From: CAYNLG01 sp964397995
GTDB lineage: Bacteria > Planctomycetota > Phycisphaerae > FEN-1346
Direction: 5' to 3'
Length of the DNA stretch: 19,556 nt
Assembly (NCBI GenBank): GCA_964397995.1
Contig: CAYNLG010000070.1
Span: 1-19,556, forward strand
Under the pieces are notes generated by a model. The model saw only the letters and a program-made list of their open reading frames with translations. It ran no database searches and was not told the DNA's origin. Below, in pieces: positions 13,515 to 19,556 of this stretch. Position 1 is the stretch's first letter. Every line of letters begins with the position of its first letter. The translations under genes and the position numbers were made by a program.

Positions 13515-13533
13515 CCGGTGGGCCCAGCACCGG
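13515..13533 (-). repeat. Hairpin in the pil operon leader
   Basis: CCGGTG and CACCGG form a perfect 6-bp stem with a 7-base loop, between the promoter (13577-13606) and the pilM start. It is the fourth GC hairpin in an untranslated part of this operon. It has no T-run. Confidence 0.4.
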
Positions 13534-13576
13534 ACCGCCCCGCCTGTGGTGGGGGTCCTGCTCCGCCTCCGCCGCT

Positions 13577-13606
13577 ATTAGACGACCGCCGCCAAACAGA
13601 CGTCAA
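13577..13606 (-). promoter_or_regulatory. Sigma-70-like promoter of the pil operon
   Basis: On the minus strand TTGACG (13606-13601) is followed after 18 bases by TCTAAT (13582-13577); each box matches five of six consensus positions. It lies in the 249-base gap between mnmE and pilM, giving a leader of about 115 bases. It makes the pil genes a unit separate from yidC-mnmE. The gap otherwise holds only GC-rich inverted repeats and no gene. Confidence 0.65.
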
Positions 13607-13704
13607 GGGAAATTCTAACGCCCCGTTCCGCAAACGGTTACCCCGTCGGCCCGAACCGCGCCCGCGCGCCCGCCCCCGGTTCTGCCGCGAGCAAACCCCA
13701 GCCC

Positions 13705-15087
13705 CTACTTCCCCACGCAGAACTTTCGGAAGATGAGCCCGAGCACGTCGTCCGGCGCGTGCCGCCCCGCGGTCCGCCCGAGCGCGTCCAAGGCCTCGCG
13801 CAGTTCCAGGGCCGCGAGTTCCTCCCCGGCGCCGGCCGCTGCCACGCCCTCCGCCCGCGCCAAGGCGCCCGCCGCCGCCTCCAGCGCCGACCGGTGCCGC
13901 GCCGTCACCACCGGCCCGGACGCCGCCCGGTCCACGGCCCCGCCCGAGACGGCCCGCGCCAGCGCCTCCCGCAGCACCCCGACCCCCGCGCCCGTGGCGG
14001 CACTGGTGGCCACGACCTCGCACGCCAGGCCGCGCGCGGCCGCCCAGGCGCGCGCGGCGTCCGGCGGGGCCAGGTCCGTCTTCGTCACCGCCACCACCAG
14101 CGGCGCCGCCACCAGATCCAGCAGCGCCTCGGTCCGGTCGTAGGGCGCCGCCGTGGCGTCCAGGCAGAGCAACACCAGGTCCGCCCGGCCCAGGGCCTCC
14201 AGAGCCTTCGTCCGGACCCGTCCGGCCAGGCCGCCGGCCGCCTCGTCCAGGCCGGCCGTGTCGGAGAGGACCGCCGTCACGTCCCCCAGATGCAGGGCCG
14301 CGCGAAGCTCGTCGCGGGTCGTTCCGGCCCGGGGCGAGACGATGGCCCGGTCCTCCCGGAGCAGCCGGTTGAAGAGGCTGGACTTGCCGACGTTCGGCCA
14401 GCCCGCGAGCACCAGCCGCGCCCGCCCCGACGCGACGCCGAGCGACCGGCTCCGCCGCCCGAGGCCCACCAGATCGTCCCGCATCGCCCGTACCTCGCGG
14501 GCGAGCGCCTCCGGCGCAAGCAGCGGCACCTCCTGGTCCGAGAAGTCCAGCCCCGCCTCGACCCGCGCGAGCAGCCCGGCCGCCCGGTCCGCCAGCGCCG
14601 CGACCTCCCGCGACAGGTGCCCCGCCAGGAGGTCGCCGGCGGCCCGAAGCGCGCGCTCGCCGGTGGCGGCGATGACGGCCATGACGGCCTCGGCCTGCGC
14701 CAGGTCCAACCGCCCCGACGCCAAGGCCCGGTACGTGAACTCCCCCGGCTCCGCCGGCCGCGCCCCCGCCGCCACCAGCGCATCGAGGACCGCGGCCAGA
14801 GCGGCCGGCCAGCCTCCCAGGTGCACCTCGGCCACATCCTGCCGCGTGTACGACCGGGGCGCCCGCATCAGGTACAGCGTCGCCGGCAGGTCCGCCTCCA
14901 GGCCCGGGGCGCGGACTCGCCCGGGCTGCGCGCTGAAGGTGGACCAGGCGTCGGGGGGCAGCCCGGCATCCGGACAGAAGAAACGGGCAGCCAGCGCCAG
15001 GGCGGCGGGCCCGGAAAGGCGAACAATGGCGCGGTCGGCAGGGCCGGCGGGCGAACTCAGGGCGACGATCGTGTCCTCGAGGTCCAC
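13705..15087 (-). CDS. mnmE: tRNA modification GTPase MnmE (TrmE)
   Basis: The protein has 460 residues, standard for MnmE. The N-terminal tetrahydrofolate-binding domain (1-120) has DTIVALSSPAGPADRAIVRLSG and PGEFTYRALASGRLDLAQAEAV. A helical domain follows, with an inserted GTPase: G1 GWPNVGKSS (229-237), G2 GTTRD (255-259), G3 DTAG (276-279), G4 TKTD (335-338, where NKxD is usual). The C-terminus is FCVGK, the catalytic cysteine motif. With MnmG it installs the aminomethyl group on the wobble uridine of certain tRNAs. The start is a GTG at 15087: it fits the family N-terminus VDLEDTI, while the open frame upstream runs into yidC. The SD is weak, so coupling to yidC (26 bases upstream) is likely. 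The region around residue 90 lacks the common CHGG motif (HLGG here). Confidence 0.96.
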   Translation of the reverse strand: MDLEDTIVALSSPAGPADRAIVRLSGPAALALAARFFCPDAGLPPDAWSTFSAQPGRVRAPGLEADLPATLYLMRAPRSYTRQDVAEVHLGGWPAALAAVLDALVAAGARPAEPGEFTYRALASGRLDLAQAEAVMAVIAATGERALRAAGDLLAGHLSREVAALADRAAGLLARVEAGLDFSDQEVPLLAPEALAREVRAMRDDLVGLGRRSRSLGVASGRARLVLAGWPNVGKSSLFNRLLREDRAIVSPRAGTTRDELRAALHLGDVTAVLSDTAGLDEAAGGLAGRVRTKALEALGRADLVLLCLDATAAPYDRTEALLDLVAAPLVVAVTKTDLAPPDAARAWAAARGLACEVVATSAATGAGVGVLREALARAVSGGAVDRAASGPVVTARHRSALEAAAGALARAEGVAAAGAGEELAALELREALDALGRTAGRHAPDDVLGLIFRKFCVGK

Positions 15088-15112
15088 AGGCGCCCCCGCG
15101 GGTGGCCGGGCG

Positions 15113-17296
15113 TCAGCGGCGCTTCTTGCCTTTGCCGCCCTTGTCGCGGCTCTCGGCCTCCAGGGCCGGGGCGATCCGCTGCCGCACCCGCTCCGACAGG
15201 CTCCGCTTCTTGCCGCTGACGTACGGTGACGGCTTCGGCGGCCTGGGCCCCTTGCCGCCCTTGTCGTCGCCGCCACCCGGGCCGCCGCCTTCGTTCTCCT
15301 TGGCGAAGTGCTTCTTCAGGTAATGGCTCTCGGCAAAGCCCAGGGTCATCGAGACGGTGATGTAGAGGCAGAGCGCGGAGGGAGCATTGTAGAGGAAGAC
15401 GAGCATCATGCCCGTCATCATGATCATCATCGTCTTCTGCTGGCCCGTCTGGCTCGGGTCCGCCGTCGGCGTCGGCTGGAGCTTCTGCTGAAGGTACATC
15501 GACCCGGCCATCAGGATCGGCAGGATGTTGAAGCTGGTGAAGGTGATCGTCCCCAAGAGCGGCAGCGAGAACTCGATGGGATTGGCGAAATAGATCAGCC
15601 GGTCCGGCTGGGCCAGGTCCTGCAGGAACGCCGAGCCCTCCGGCAGCATCCACGCCGGCAGGAAGGCCGCGTGCCGCAAACTCACCGCCGCCAGCAGCGC
15701 CCCGTACAGCGCGATCCAGATCGGCATCTGCAGGAACATCGGCAGGCAGCCGCCCATCGGGTTGATGCCCTCTTCCTTGTAGAGGCGCATCATCTCCTCG
15801 TTCATCCGCTGCTTGTCGTCGCCGAACTGCCCCCGCAGGGCCTTCATCTTCGGCCCCAGCGTCTGCATCTTCGACATCGACTTGCGGCTCCACCGCGTCA
15901 CCGGGTGGAGCACGATGCGCAGCACGATGGTCAGCATGATGATCGCGATGCCGTAGTTGCCCACCAGCGTGTGGAACCACTCCAGCGTCACCATCAGGAA
16001 CTTGCCGATGTAGTTGATGCCCGGAATCGGAATGCAGCACCGCGTCCAGACGATCAGCTCCTGGAGGCGCGCGGCCAAGTAGGGCGGCTGCTCAAAGAGG
16101 TCCGCGTCCTTCGGCCCCGCGTACACGAGGTACTCGTGGACCAGCGGCTCCGGGCCGAAGGCCGTGTCGGCCGTCACCAGGCGCAGCCCGGCCTGCGGCA
16201 GGTCGGGCTCGTCCGGCAGCGTGTACGCGAAGGCCGTCACCCCGGCCGTCATGCCCACACCCATGTCCGGCGTGAAGCCCTCGGCGCCCCGCTCGCCCGG
16301 GATAAGCACCACCGCGAAGTACTTGTTGACCTGGCCGGCCCACGCGACGCGTTCGCCGGGCACCGCCAGCGTGCCGGTCTCGTCGGCCTTGTCCTTGACG
16401 GTCTTGCCGGGCAGGCCCGCCACCTCGAACGTGCCGCCCGACCAGACACCCGCCACGGCCTGGCGGAAGTCGGTCCGCGTGCCCTCGCGGGCCAGGCTGC
16501 TCGGGCCCTGGATCAGGTACTGGACGCGGGCCGGGCGCGGCCCGCCGTCGGGCGCGATGGACGTGATCTCGATCCGCAACCGCAAGCCGTAGGGCGGCGT
16601 CGCCTCGGCCGTGAGCGGCAACTCGAAAACCTTTCGCACGCGTACCAGCGGCACGCCCTCGGCCGTCGCCACGTCGACGGTCGCCTCGGCCGTGGTCTCG
16701 CCGGTCCGCTTCAGCCGCCACGGCACCGCCGAGAGGTCCACCGCACCGCTCTCGACCCGCCCCTCCAGCCAGAGGCGCAGCTCGGGCACCTCGAAGCCGC
16801 CGAACGGGGCCTCCGGGACGATCAGGTGCAGCGGCGCCCGGGCGTTCGGGTCCTCCTCGTGCCGGTCGAAAACCGTCTCGAAGAAGCCCGTGCTCCGCGC
16901 GAGCGTCAGGCGCCGGACCACCGCCCCCTCGGCCGCCAAGTCCACCTCCATTGGGAAGGGGCTCTCGGCCAGGTCCGACCCCAGGACGACCCCGTCGGGC
17001 GGGGCGGCCTCGCCAGGCGGGAGTTGCGCCATCAGGGCCGGTCCGGCGGGCGCCGCGAGCGTCGGTTCGGCCGCGCCTTCGCCGGGCGCCGCGGGCGGCG
17101 CCTCAGTGGGGGCCTCGGCCGGCGTTTCGCCCGGTTCCGACGGCGGGGGCTCGGCCGGCGGCGTCTCCGCCGGCGCGGGGCCCTCCGCCGGCGCCGGCGG
17201 CGGGCCGTACATCTCGGTCAGCCGCCGGTAGCCGAACCAGATGGCCAGAACAATGGCGGCGGCAATAAGCGAGCGGATAAGGGTTTCGCGGTCCAA
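15113..17296 (-). CDS. yidC: Membrane protein insertase YidC (Oxa1/60 kDa family)
   Basis: The protein has 727 residues, longer than the usual ~550-600. The N-terminal helix is at 7-22. A Pro/Ala/Glu-rich linker follows (~31-85), then the periplasmic beta domain (to ~405). The insertase core has helices around 430-463, 513-538, 575-605 and 622-655, with the conserved groove arginine R460 in VLRIVLHPVTRW and the cytoplasmic hairpin KMQTLGPKMKALRGQFGDDKQRMNEEMMRLYKEEGINP split over 476-513. The C-terminal tail is Gly-rich then strongly basic (KGKKRR), as in ribosome-binding tails. The start is a TTG at 17296 with AAAGGA (17302-17307) 5 bases upstream. yidC next to mnmE is a widespread bacterial order; rnpA and rpmH, often upstream, are replaced here by the phosphoesterase and Trm112-like genes. 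It inserts membrane proteins with or without SecYEG. Confidence 0.96.
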   Translation of the reverse strand: MDRETLIRSLIAAAIVLAIWFGYRRLTEMYGPPPAPAEGPAPAETPPAEPPPSEPGETPAEAPTEAPPAAPGEGAAEPTLAAPAGPALMAQLPPGEAAPPDGVVLGSDLAESPFPMEVDLAAEGAVVRRLTLARSTGFFETVFDRHEEDPNARAPLHLIVPEAPFGGFEVPELRLWLEGRVESGAVDLSAVPWRLKRTGETTAEATVDVATAEGVPLVRVRKVFELPLTAEATPPYGLRLRIEITSIAPDGGPRPARVQYLIQGPSSLAREGTRTDFRQAVAGVWSGGTFEVAGLPGKTVKDKADETGTLAVPGERVAWAGQVNKYFAVVLIPGERGAEGFTPDMGVGMTAGVTAFAYTLPDEPDLPQAGLRLVTADTAFGPEPLVHEYLVYAGPKDADLFEQPPYLAARLQELIVWTRCCIPIPGINYIGKFLMVTLEWFHTLVGNYGIAIIMLTIVLRIVLHPVTRWSRKSMSKMQTLGPKMKALRGQFGDDKQRMNEEMMRLYKEEGINPMGGCLPMFLQMPIWIALYGALLAAVSLRHAAFLPAWMLPEGSAFLQDLAQPDRLIYFANPIEFSLPLLGTITFTSFNILPILMAGSMYLQQKLQPTPTADPSQTGQQKTMMIMMTGMMLVFLYNAPSALCLYITVSMTLGFAESHYLKKHFAKENEGGGPGGGDDKGGKGPRPPKPSPYVSGKKRSLSERVRQRIAPALEAESRDKGGKGKKRR

Positions 17297-17327
17297 GGGG
17301 GTCCTTTGCGGCCACGGGGGGTTCGGC

Positions 17328-18074
17328 CTAACGGCCCTCGGCCAGGCGGTTGGCGAGGAACTCGTCCAGGTCGTCCACGGCCTGGATCTTCTCGCGCGTC
17401 GTCTTGTGGTCGTACGGCACGCGGTGCCAGCGGACCTCGCGGCCGTCCACGGTCACGTAGCAGGCCCGCGGGTCAAGGTCGCGCGGCTGGCCGACGCTGC
17501 CGACGTTGACGATCGCCTTGCCCTCGCCGAGCGTGTACTTGTGCCCGATCTGGGTGGGCGTCAGGAACTCGAACGTCTCCCGGAACACGCCCGGCAGGTG
17601 CGTGTGCCCCACGAAGCAGACGCCGTCCAGAATGTCGAAGACGCTCACCAGCTTCGTCAGGTTCAGCTCCGCCTCGTCCGGGAACAGGTACTCGTGCATG
17701 GGATGGCGCGGCGAGCCGTGGGCCAGCAGGTGGCCGTTCACCTGGGCCACCACGTCCATCGACGCCACGTACTCCCACCGCGCCCGGCGCACGTCTTCGT
17801 CCGCATCGCTCTCCAGCACCCGCCGCGTCCAGAAGACGGCCCGTTCGGCCGCCGTGTTGAACCCCATCGGCTCCATGAAGACGGCATGGTCGTGGTTGCC
17901 CATGATGCAGCCGCCCAGGCCCATGACGCGGTCCAGGCAGGCCTTCGGGTCGGGCCCGTAGCCCACGACGTCGCCGAGGCAGAAGACGGTCTCGCAGTTC
18001 TTGTCGGCGAGGTCGCCGAGGACCGCCTCCAGGGCCTCCAGGTTGCTGTGGATGTCGCTGACCAGCGCGATCAT
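17328..18074 (-). CDS. Calcineurin-like metallophosphoesterase
   Basis: The protein has 248 residues and no signal peptide, so it is cytoplasmic. The motifs of the family appear in order: SDIHSN (metal site 1), LGDVVGYGPDP, GNHDHAV, a histidine in AHGSPRH, and GHTHLPG near residue 170. These place two metal ions for phosphoester hydrolysis. The layout is like the YfcE/MJ0936-type and diadenosine-tetraphosphatase-like group (COG0639-like); the substrate cannot be told from sequence. The ATG at 18074 is chosen because the family begins MIALVSDIHSN and because it overlaps the upstream Trm112 gene by the classic ATGA; an extended frame to 18260 would overlap most of that gene. It stops 31 bases before yidC. 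Confidence 0.92.
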   Translation of the reverse strand: MIALVSDIHSNLEALEAVLGDLADKNCETVFCLGDVVGYGPDPKACLDRVMGLGGCIMGNHDHAVFMEPMGFNTAAERAVFWTRRVLESDADEDVRRARWEYVASMDVVAQVNGHLLAHGSPRHPMHEYLFPDEAELNLTKLVSVFDILDGVCFVGHTHLPGVFRETFEFLTPTQIGHKYTLGEGKAIVNVGSVGQPRDLDPRACYVTVDGREVRWHRVPYDHKTTREKIQAVDDLDEFLANRLAEGR

Positions 18075-18292
18075 GCGGACGCGTCCTGCTCCGGGGAGTC
18101 GGCGGGGGCGGCCTCGGACGGGCCCGCGCCCGGCCGCTCCGCCTCGTCCACCAGCATCACGGGAATGTCGTCGCGGATCGGGTACCGCAGCCCGCAGGCC
18201 GCGTTCGTGCAGACCAGCCGGTCCCCCTCCAGGCGGACCTTCGTCTTGCAAGCCGGGCACACCAGGATGTCGAGCAGCTTCTCGTCGAGCAT
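18071..18292 (-). CDS. Trm112-like zinc-ribbon protein (UPF0434/YcaR family)
   Basis: The protein has 73 residues. It starts LLDILVCPACKTKV, continues LVCTNAACGLRYPIRDDIPVMLVDEA, and ends in a loose Pro/Ala/Glu tail. The four cysteines (CPAC and CTNAAC) can bind one zinc. The YPIRDDIPVML stretch is the family hallmark. Eukaryotic and archaeal Trm112 activate methyltransferases; the bacterial role is poorly known, so only a partner role is suggested. The ATG at 18292 has GGAGGAG (18298-18304) 5 bases upstream. It is the first gene of the operon that runs through the phosphoesterase, yidC and mnmE. Confidence 0.92.
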   Translation of the reverse strand: MLDEKLLDILVCPACKTKVRLEGDRLVCTNAACGLRYPIRDDIPVMLVDEAERPGAGPSEAAPADSPEQDASA

Positions 18293-18327
18293 GGCCGCTC
18301 CTCCCCAGAACCGCGGGTCGCCGGACC

Positions 18328-18343
18328 GGGGCGCAATCGCCCC
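18328..18343 (-). repeat. Hairpin in the leader of the Trm112-like operon
   Basis: GGGGCG and CGCCCC form a perfect 6-bp stem with a 4-base loop (ATTG on the transcribed strand), just after the predicted start of transcription (~18353) and about 24 bases before the SD. It may protect the 5' end; there is no terminator-like T-run. Confidence 0.4.
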
Positions 18344-18359
18344 ACCGACAAGAGCCGTC

Positions 18360-18387
18360 AGTGTAGGTCCGCGCCCCGCCAAGTCAA
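18360..18387 (-). promoter_or_regulatory. Promoter of the Trm112-phosphoesterase-yidC-mnmE operon
   Basis: On the minus strand TTGACT (18387-18382) is followed after 16 bases by TACACT (18365-18360). Transcription would begin near 18353, giving a leader of about 60 bases. It faces away from the tsaB promoter, about 40 bases apart. Confidence 0.6.
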
Positions 18388-18427
18388 CCGTTTTCCCCGC
18401 CCCGGGGGTCGGCGCGGCCGGCGGCGC

Positions 18428-18455
18428 TTGCACGCCGGCCGCATGCGGCTACAAT
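18428..18455 (+). promoter_or_regulatory. tsaB promoter, probably giving a leaderless transcript
   Basis: TTGCAC (18428-18433) is followed after 16 bases by TACAAT (18450-18455), a five-of-six -10 box. The tsaB ATG starts just 6 bases after the -10 box, where transcription itself should begin, and there is no SD. Confidence 0.55.
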
Positions 18456-18461
18456 GCGGCC

Positions 18462-19142
18462 ATGCACCTCCTGGCCCTGGAAACGAGCGGCCCGCTGGGC
18501 GGCATCGCCCTGGCCGATGCTGACCGCGTCCTGGACGAGGTCCGCCTCGACGAGGGCCTCCGCCACGGCCGCGACCTCGTCCTTACGGCCCGCGACGCCT
18601 GCCACCGCGCGGGGTGGGCCCCGGCCGAGCTCGACGCCGTCGCCCTCAGCATCGGCCCGGGCTCCTTCACGGGCCTCCGCATCGCCCTCGTCGTCGCCAA
18701 GGTCCTGGCCTGGGACACGGGCGCCGCCATCGTGCCCGTGCCGACGCTCCGGGCGATGGCCGAGAACGCCCCCAAGGGGACCGAGCGCGTCGCGTGCATC
18801 CTGGACGCGAAGCGCGGCGGCCTGTACGCGAGCCTCTTCCGTCTCGGCGGCGAGACGCCCGTCGAGGCGTTCGGGCCGCTCCTCGTGGACCCCGCGGCCC
18901 TGGCCGCCCACCTGCCCGAGGGAACCCTCGTCCTCGGCCGGGGCCTGACGAAGGCGGTCGAGGCGCTGACGGCGTTCCCGCACGCGCCGGAGGCCCTGTG
19001 GGACCCCCGGCCGGGGGTCGTCGCCCGTCTGGGCGCCGCCGCCCATGCCGCCGGCACCCGGGCCGACCCGCTGACGCTCGAGCCGCTCTACGTCCGCCGC
19101 CCTGAAGCGGAAGAGATCTGGGAGCGGCGCCACGGGGGGTAA
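18462..19142 (+). CDS. tsaB: tRNA threonylcarbamoyladenosine biosynthesis protein TsaB
   Basis: The protein has 226 residues, normal for TsaB. The N-terminus LLALETSGPLGGIAL is the ASKHA phosphate-loop region, and SIGPGSFTGLRIALVVAKVLAW (the GPGSFTGLR signature) lies around residue 68. The later part carries DAKRGGLYASLF and ends LEPLYVRRPEAEE, both typical. With TsaD and TsaE it completes the t6A modification on ANN-decoding tRNAs in the cytoplasm. The ATG at 18462 is the only start fitting the family; the frame is open back to 17241 but that runs across opposite-strand genes. It has no SD, and a promoter ends 6 bases upstream. It is divergent from the Trm112 operon. TsaB, MnmE and possibly Trm112 all touch tRNA or methyltransferase biology. 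Confidence 0.95.
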   Translation: MHLLALETSGPLGGIALADADRVLDEVRLDEGLRHGRDLVLTARDACHRAGWAPAELDAVALSIGPGSFTGLRIALVVAKVLAWDTGAAIVPVPTLRAMAENAPKGTERVACILDAKRGGLYASLFRLGGETPVEAFGPLLVDPAALAAHLPEGTLVLGRGLTKAVEALTAFPHAPEALWDPRPGVVARLGAAAHAAGTRADPLTLEPLYVRRPEAEEIWERRHGG

Positions 19143-19241
19143 GCGGCCGCCCGGCACGCCCGGAAAACGAGAAACCGACCCGCGCAAAGTATCCCTCTGG
19201 CCCACGAGATACACTCCAGCACACACGCCCCGGGCGCAACC

Positions 19242-19279
19242 TTTTGACCCGACCCCATTTGTTTTGACCCGACCCCATT
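19242..19279. repeat. Tandem 18-bp direct repeat (REP-like)
   Basis: TTTTGACCCGACCCCATT occurs at 19242-19259 and 19262-19279, identical copies with a 20-base period. On the other strand it reads AATGGGGTCGGGTCAAAA. From memory, closely similar words are common beside IS200-like/REP-associated transposases in many metagenome genomes; no such gene is in this window. The 316-base gap (19143-19458) holds this repeat, the promoter-like boxes at 19264-19292 and no other feature I can support. Confidence 0.8.
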
Positions 19280-19292
19280 CGTGAGGTACATT
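19264..19292 (+). promoter_or_regulatory. Promoter-like boxes built on the second repeat copy
   Basis: TTGACC (19264-19269), inside the second repeat copy, is followed after exactly 17 bases by TACATT (19287-19292). It points to the gene starting at 19459, with a leader of about 160 bases. The matches are five and four of six. Confidence 0.4.
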
Positions 19293-19458
19293 GAAATCGG
19301 GCTTTCACCCGAGGGGGGCCCTTTACGCCGCAGCCCGCGCTCTGCCTGCGCCGGGTGCCGCCTTTGCGACGCCGTGGGCGGACTCCCCCCGATGGCTTTG
19401 GTCTGCGCTCGGGGCGCGGACGGGCAGCCCTCGACACCCTTTCGGGGAGGAATCACCG

Positions 19459-19556
19459 ATGGAACCGCGTCACACGACGGGACCGGCCCTTGTGGCCATG
19501 CTGGCCGCGACCCTCGCCCTGGCGGCCCCGGCCGCCCGGGCTGACGTCCCCCGCAC
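19459..19556 (+). CDS. Secreted protein of unknown function, 3' partial
   Basis: Only 32 codons are visible before the window ends. The ATG at 19459 follows a strong SD, GGGGAGGAA (19444-19452), by 6 bases. The N-terminus is a clear signal peptide: a basic start (MEPRH), an Ala/Leu-rich core, and an ARA cleavage site before DVPR (about residue 28). The protein is therefore exported. The mature part is not in the window, so no family can be given. Confidence 0.75.
   Translation, partial: MEPRHTTGPALVAMLAATLALAAPAARADVPR

Noticed and set aside
13640..13690. Terminator after mnmE
   Set aside because: GC-rich inverted repeats exist (GAACCG/CGGTTC with an 18-base loop; CCGTT/AACGG) but none has a T-run after it on the minus strand.
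15088..15276. 63-residue extension of MnmE
   Set aside because: It overlaps yidC, is Arg/Ala-rich, and MnmE begins at VDLEDTI.
18075..18260. Extension of the phosphoesterase
   Set aside because: It would cover most of the Trm112-like gene; the family starts at MIALVSDIHSN.
17241..18461. Extension of tsaB and large plus-strand open frame
   Set aside because: It runs opposite the phosphoesterase and Trm112-like genes; TsaB homology begins at 18462.
19242..19279. Start of a CRISPR array
   Set aside because: Only two 18-base copies separated by 2 bases; no spacers and no cas genes.

Overview
The window is GC-rich throughout and very gene-dense. It looks like part of a bacterial metagenome-assembled genome, because there is a 10-N scaffold gap at 13254-13263. 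The best guess for the host is Planctomycetota. That guess rests on the PilM-type protein (a long PilM carrying a PilN-like tail), the large unrecognised protein inside the pilus cluster, and the general style of the housekeeping genes. It is made from protein resemblance only, with no database search. Four of the twelve genes with a visible start appear to use GTG or TTG, each chosen from a Shine-Dalgarno (SD) sequence, a homology boundary or both.

Layout, left to right. (1) 3-1061 (+): the end of a fused aminodeoxychorismate synthase/lyase (PabB-PabC, folate pathway), open at the left edge. (2) 1099-2328 (+): a small regulatory unit with a promoter, an XRE-family repressor-like gene, and a single-domain response-regulator protein whose phospho-acceptor aspartate is replaced by asparagine. 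(3) 2603-4537 (+): a complete dnaK with no grpE, dnaJ or hrcA beside it. (4) 4628-5248 (-): an unrecognised membrane protein, separated from dnaK by a hairpin terminator. (5) 5360-13455 (-): a type IV pilus or type II secretion alignment cluster. In transcription order it reads PilM-PilN fusion, PilO-like protein, an unknown 554-residue anchored protein in the PilP position, and a TPR-containing secretin (PilQ/GspD family). It has a good promoter at 13577-13606, GC-rich hairpins before every internal gene, and a textbook intrinsic terminator at 5302-5337. (6) 13705-18292 (-): a compact housekeeping operon, Trm112-like zinc protein, metallophosphoesterase, yidC, mnmE. (7) 18462-19142 (+): divergent tsaB, probably transcribed as a leaderless mRNA. 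(8) 19143-19556: an intergenic stretch with a tandem 18-bp repeat, then the first 32 codons of a secreted protein cut by the right edge.

How the genes work together: the pil cluster encodes the inner-membrane alignment platform (M, N, O), a probable periplasmic connector and the outer-membrane secretin, but no ATPase, platform protein, prepilin or peptidase lies in the window, so those must be elsewhere. YidC inserts membrane proteins. MnmE and TsaB both serve tRNA modification, and a Trm112-like protein could be an activator of methyltransferases. The points most worth a second look are the Asn-substituted receiver paired with an XRE regulator, the PilM-PilN fusion with its retained LLP linker motif and unknown partner, the tandem hairpins with matching GGUC loops ahead of the secretin, the leaderless tsaB promoter, and the tandem repeat that seems to supply a -35 box. 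No tRNA, rRNA, CRISPR array or intact transposase was seen.
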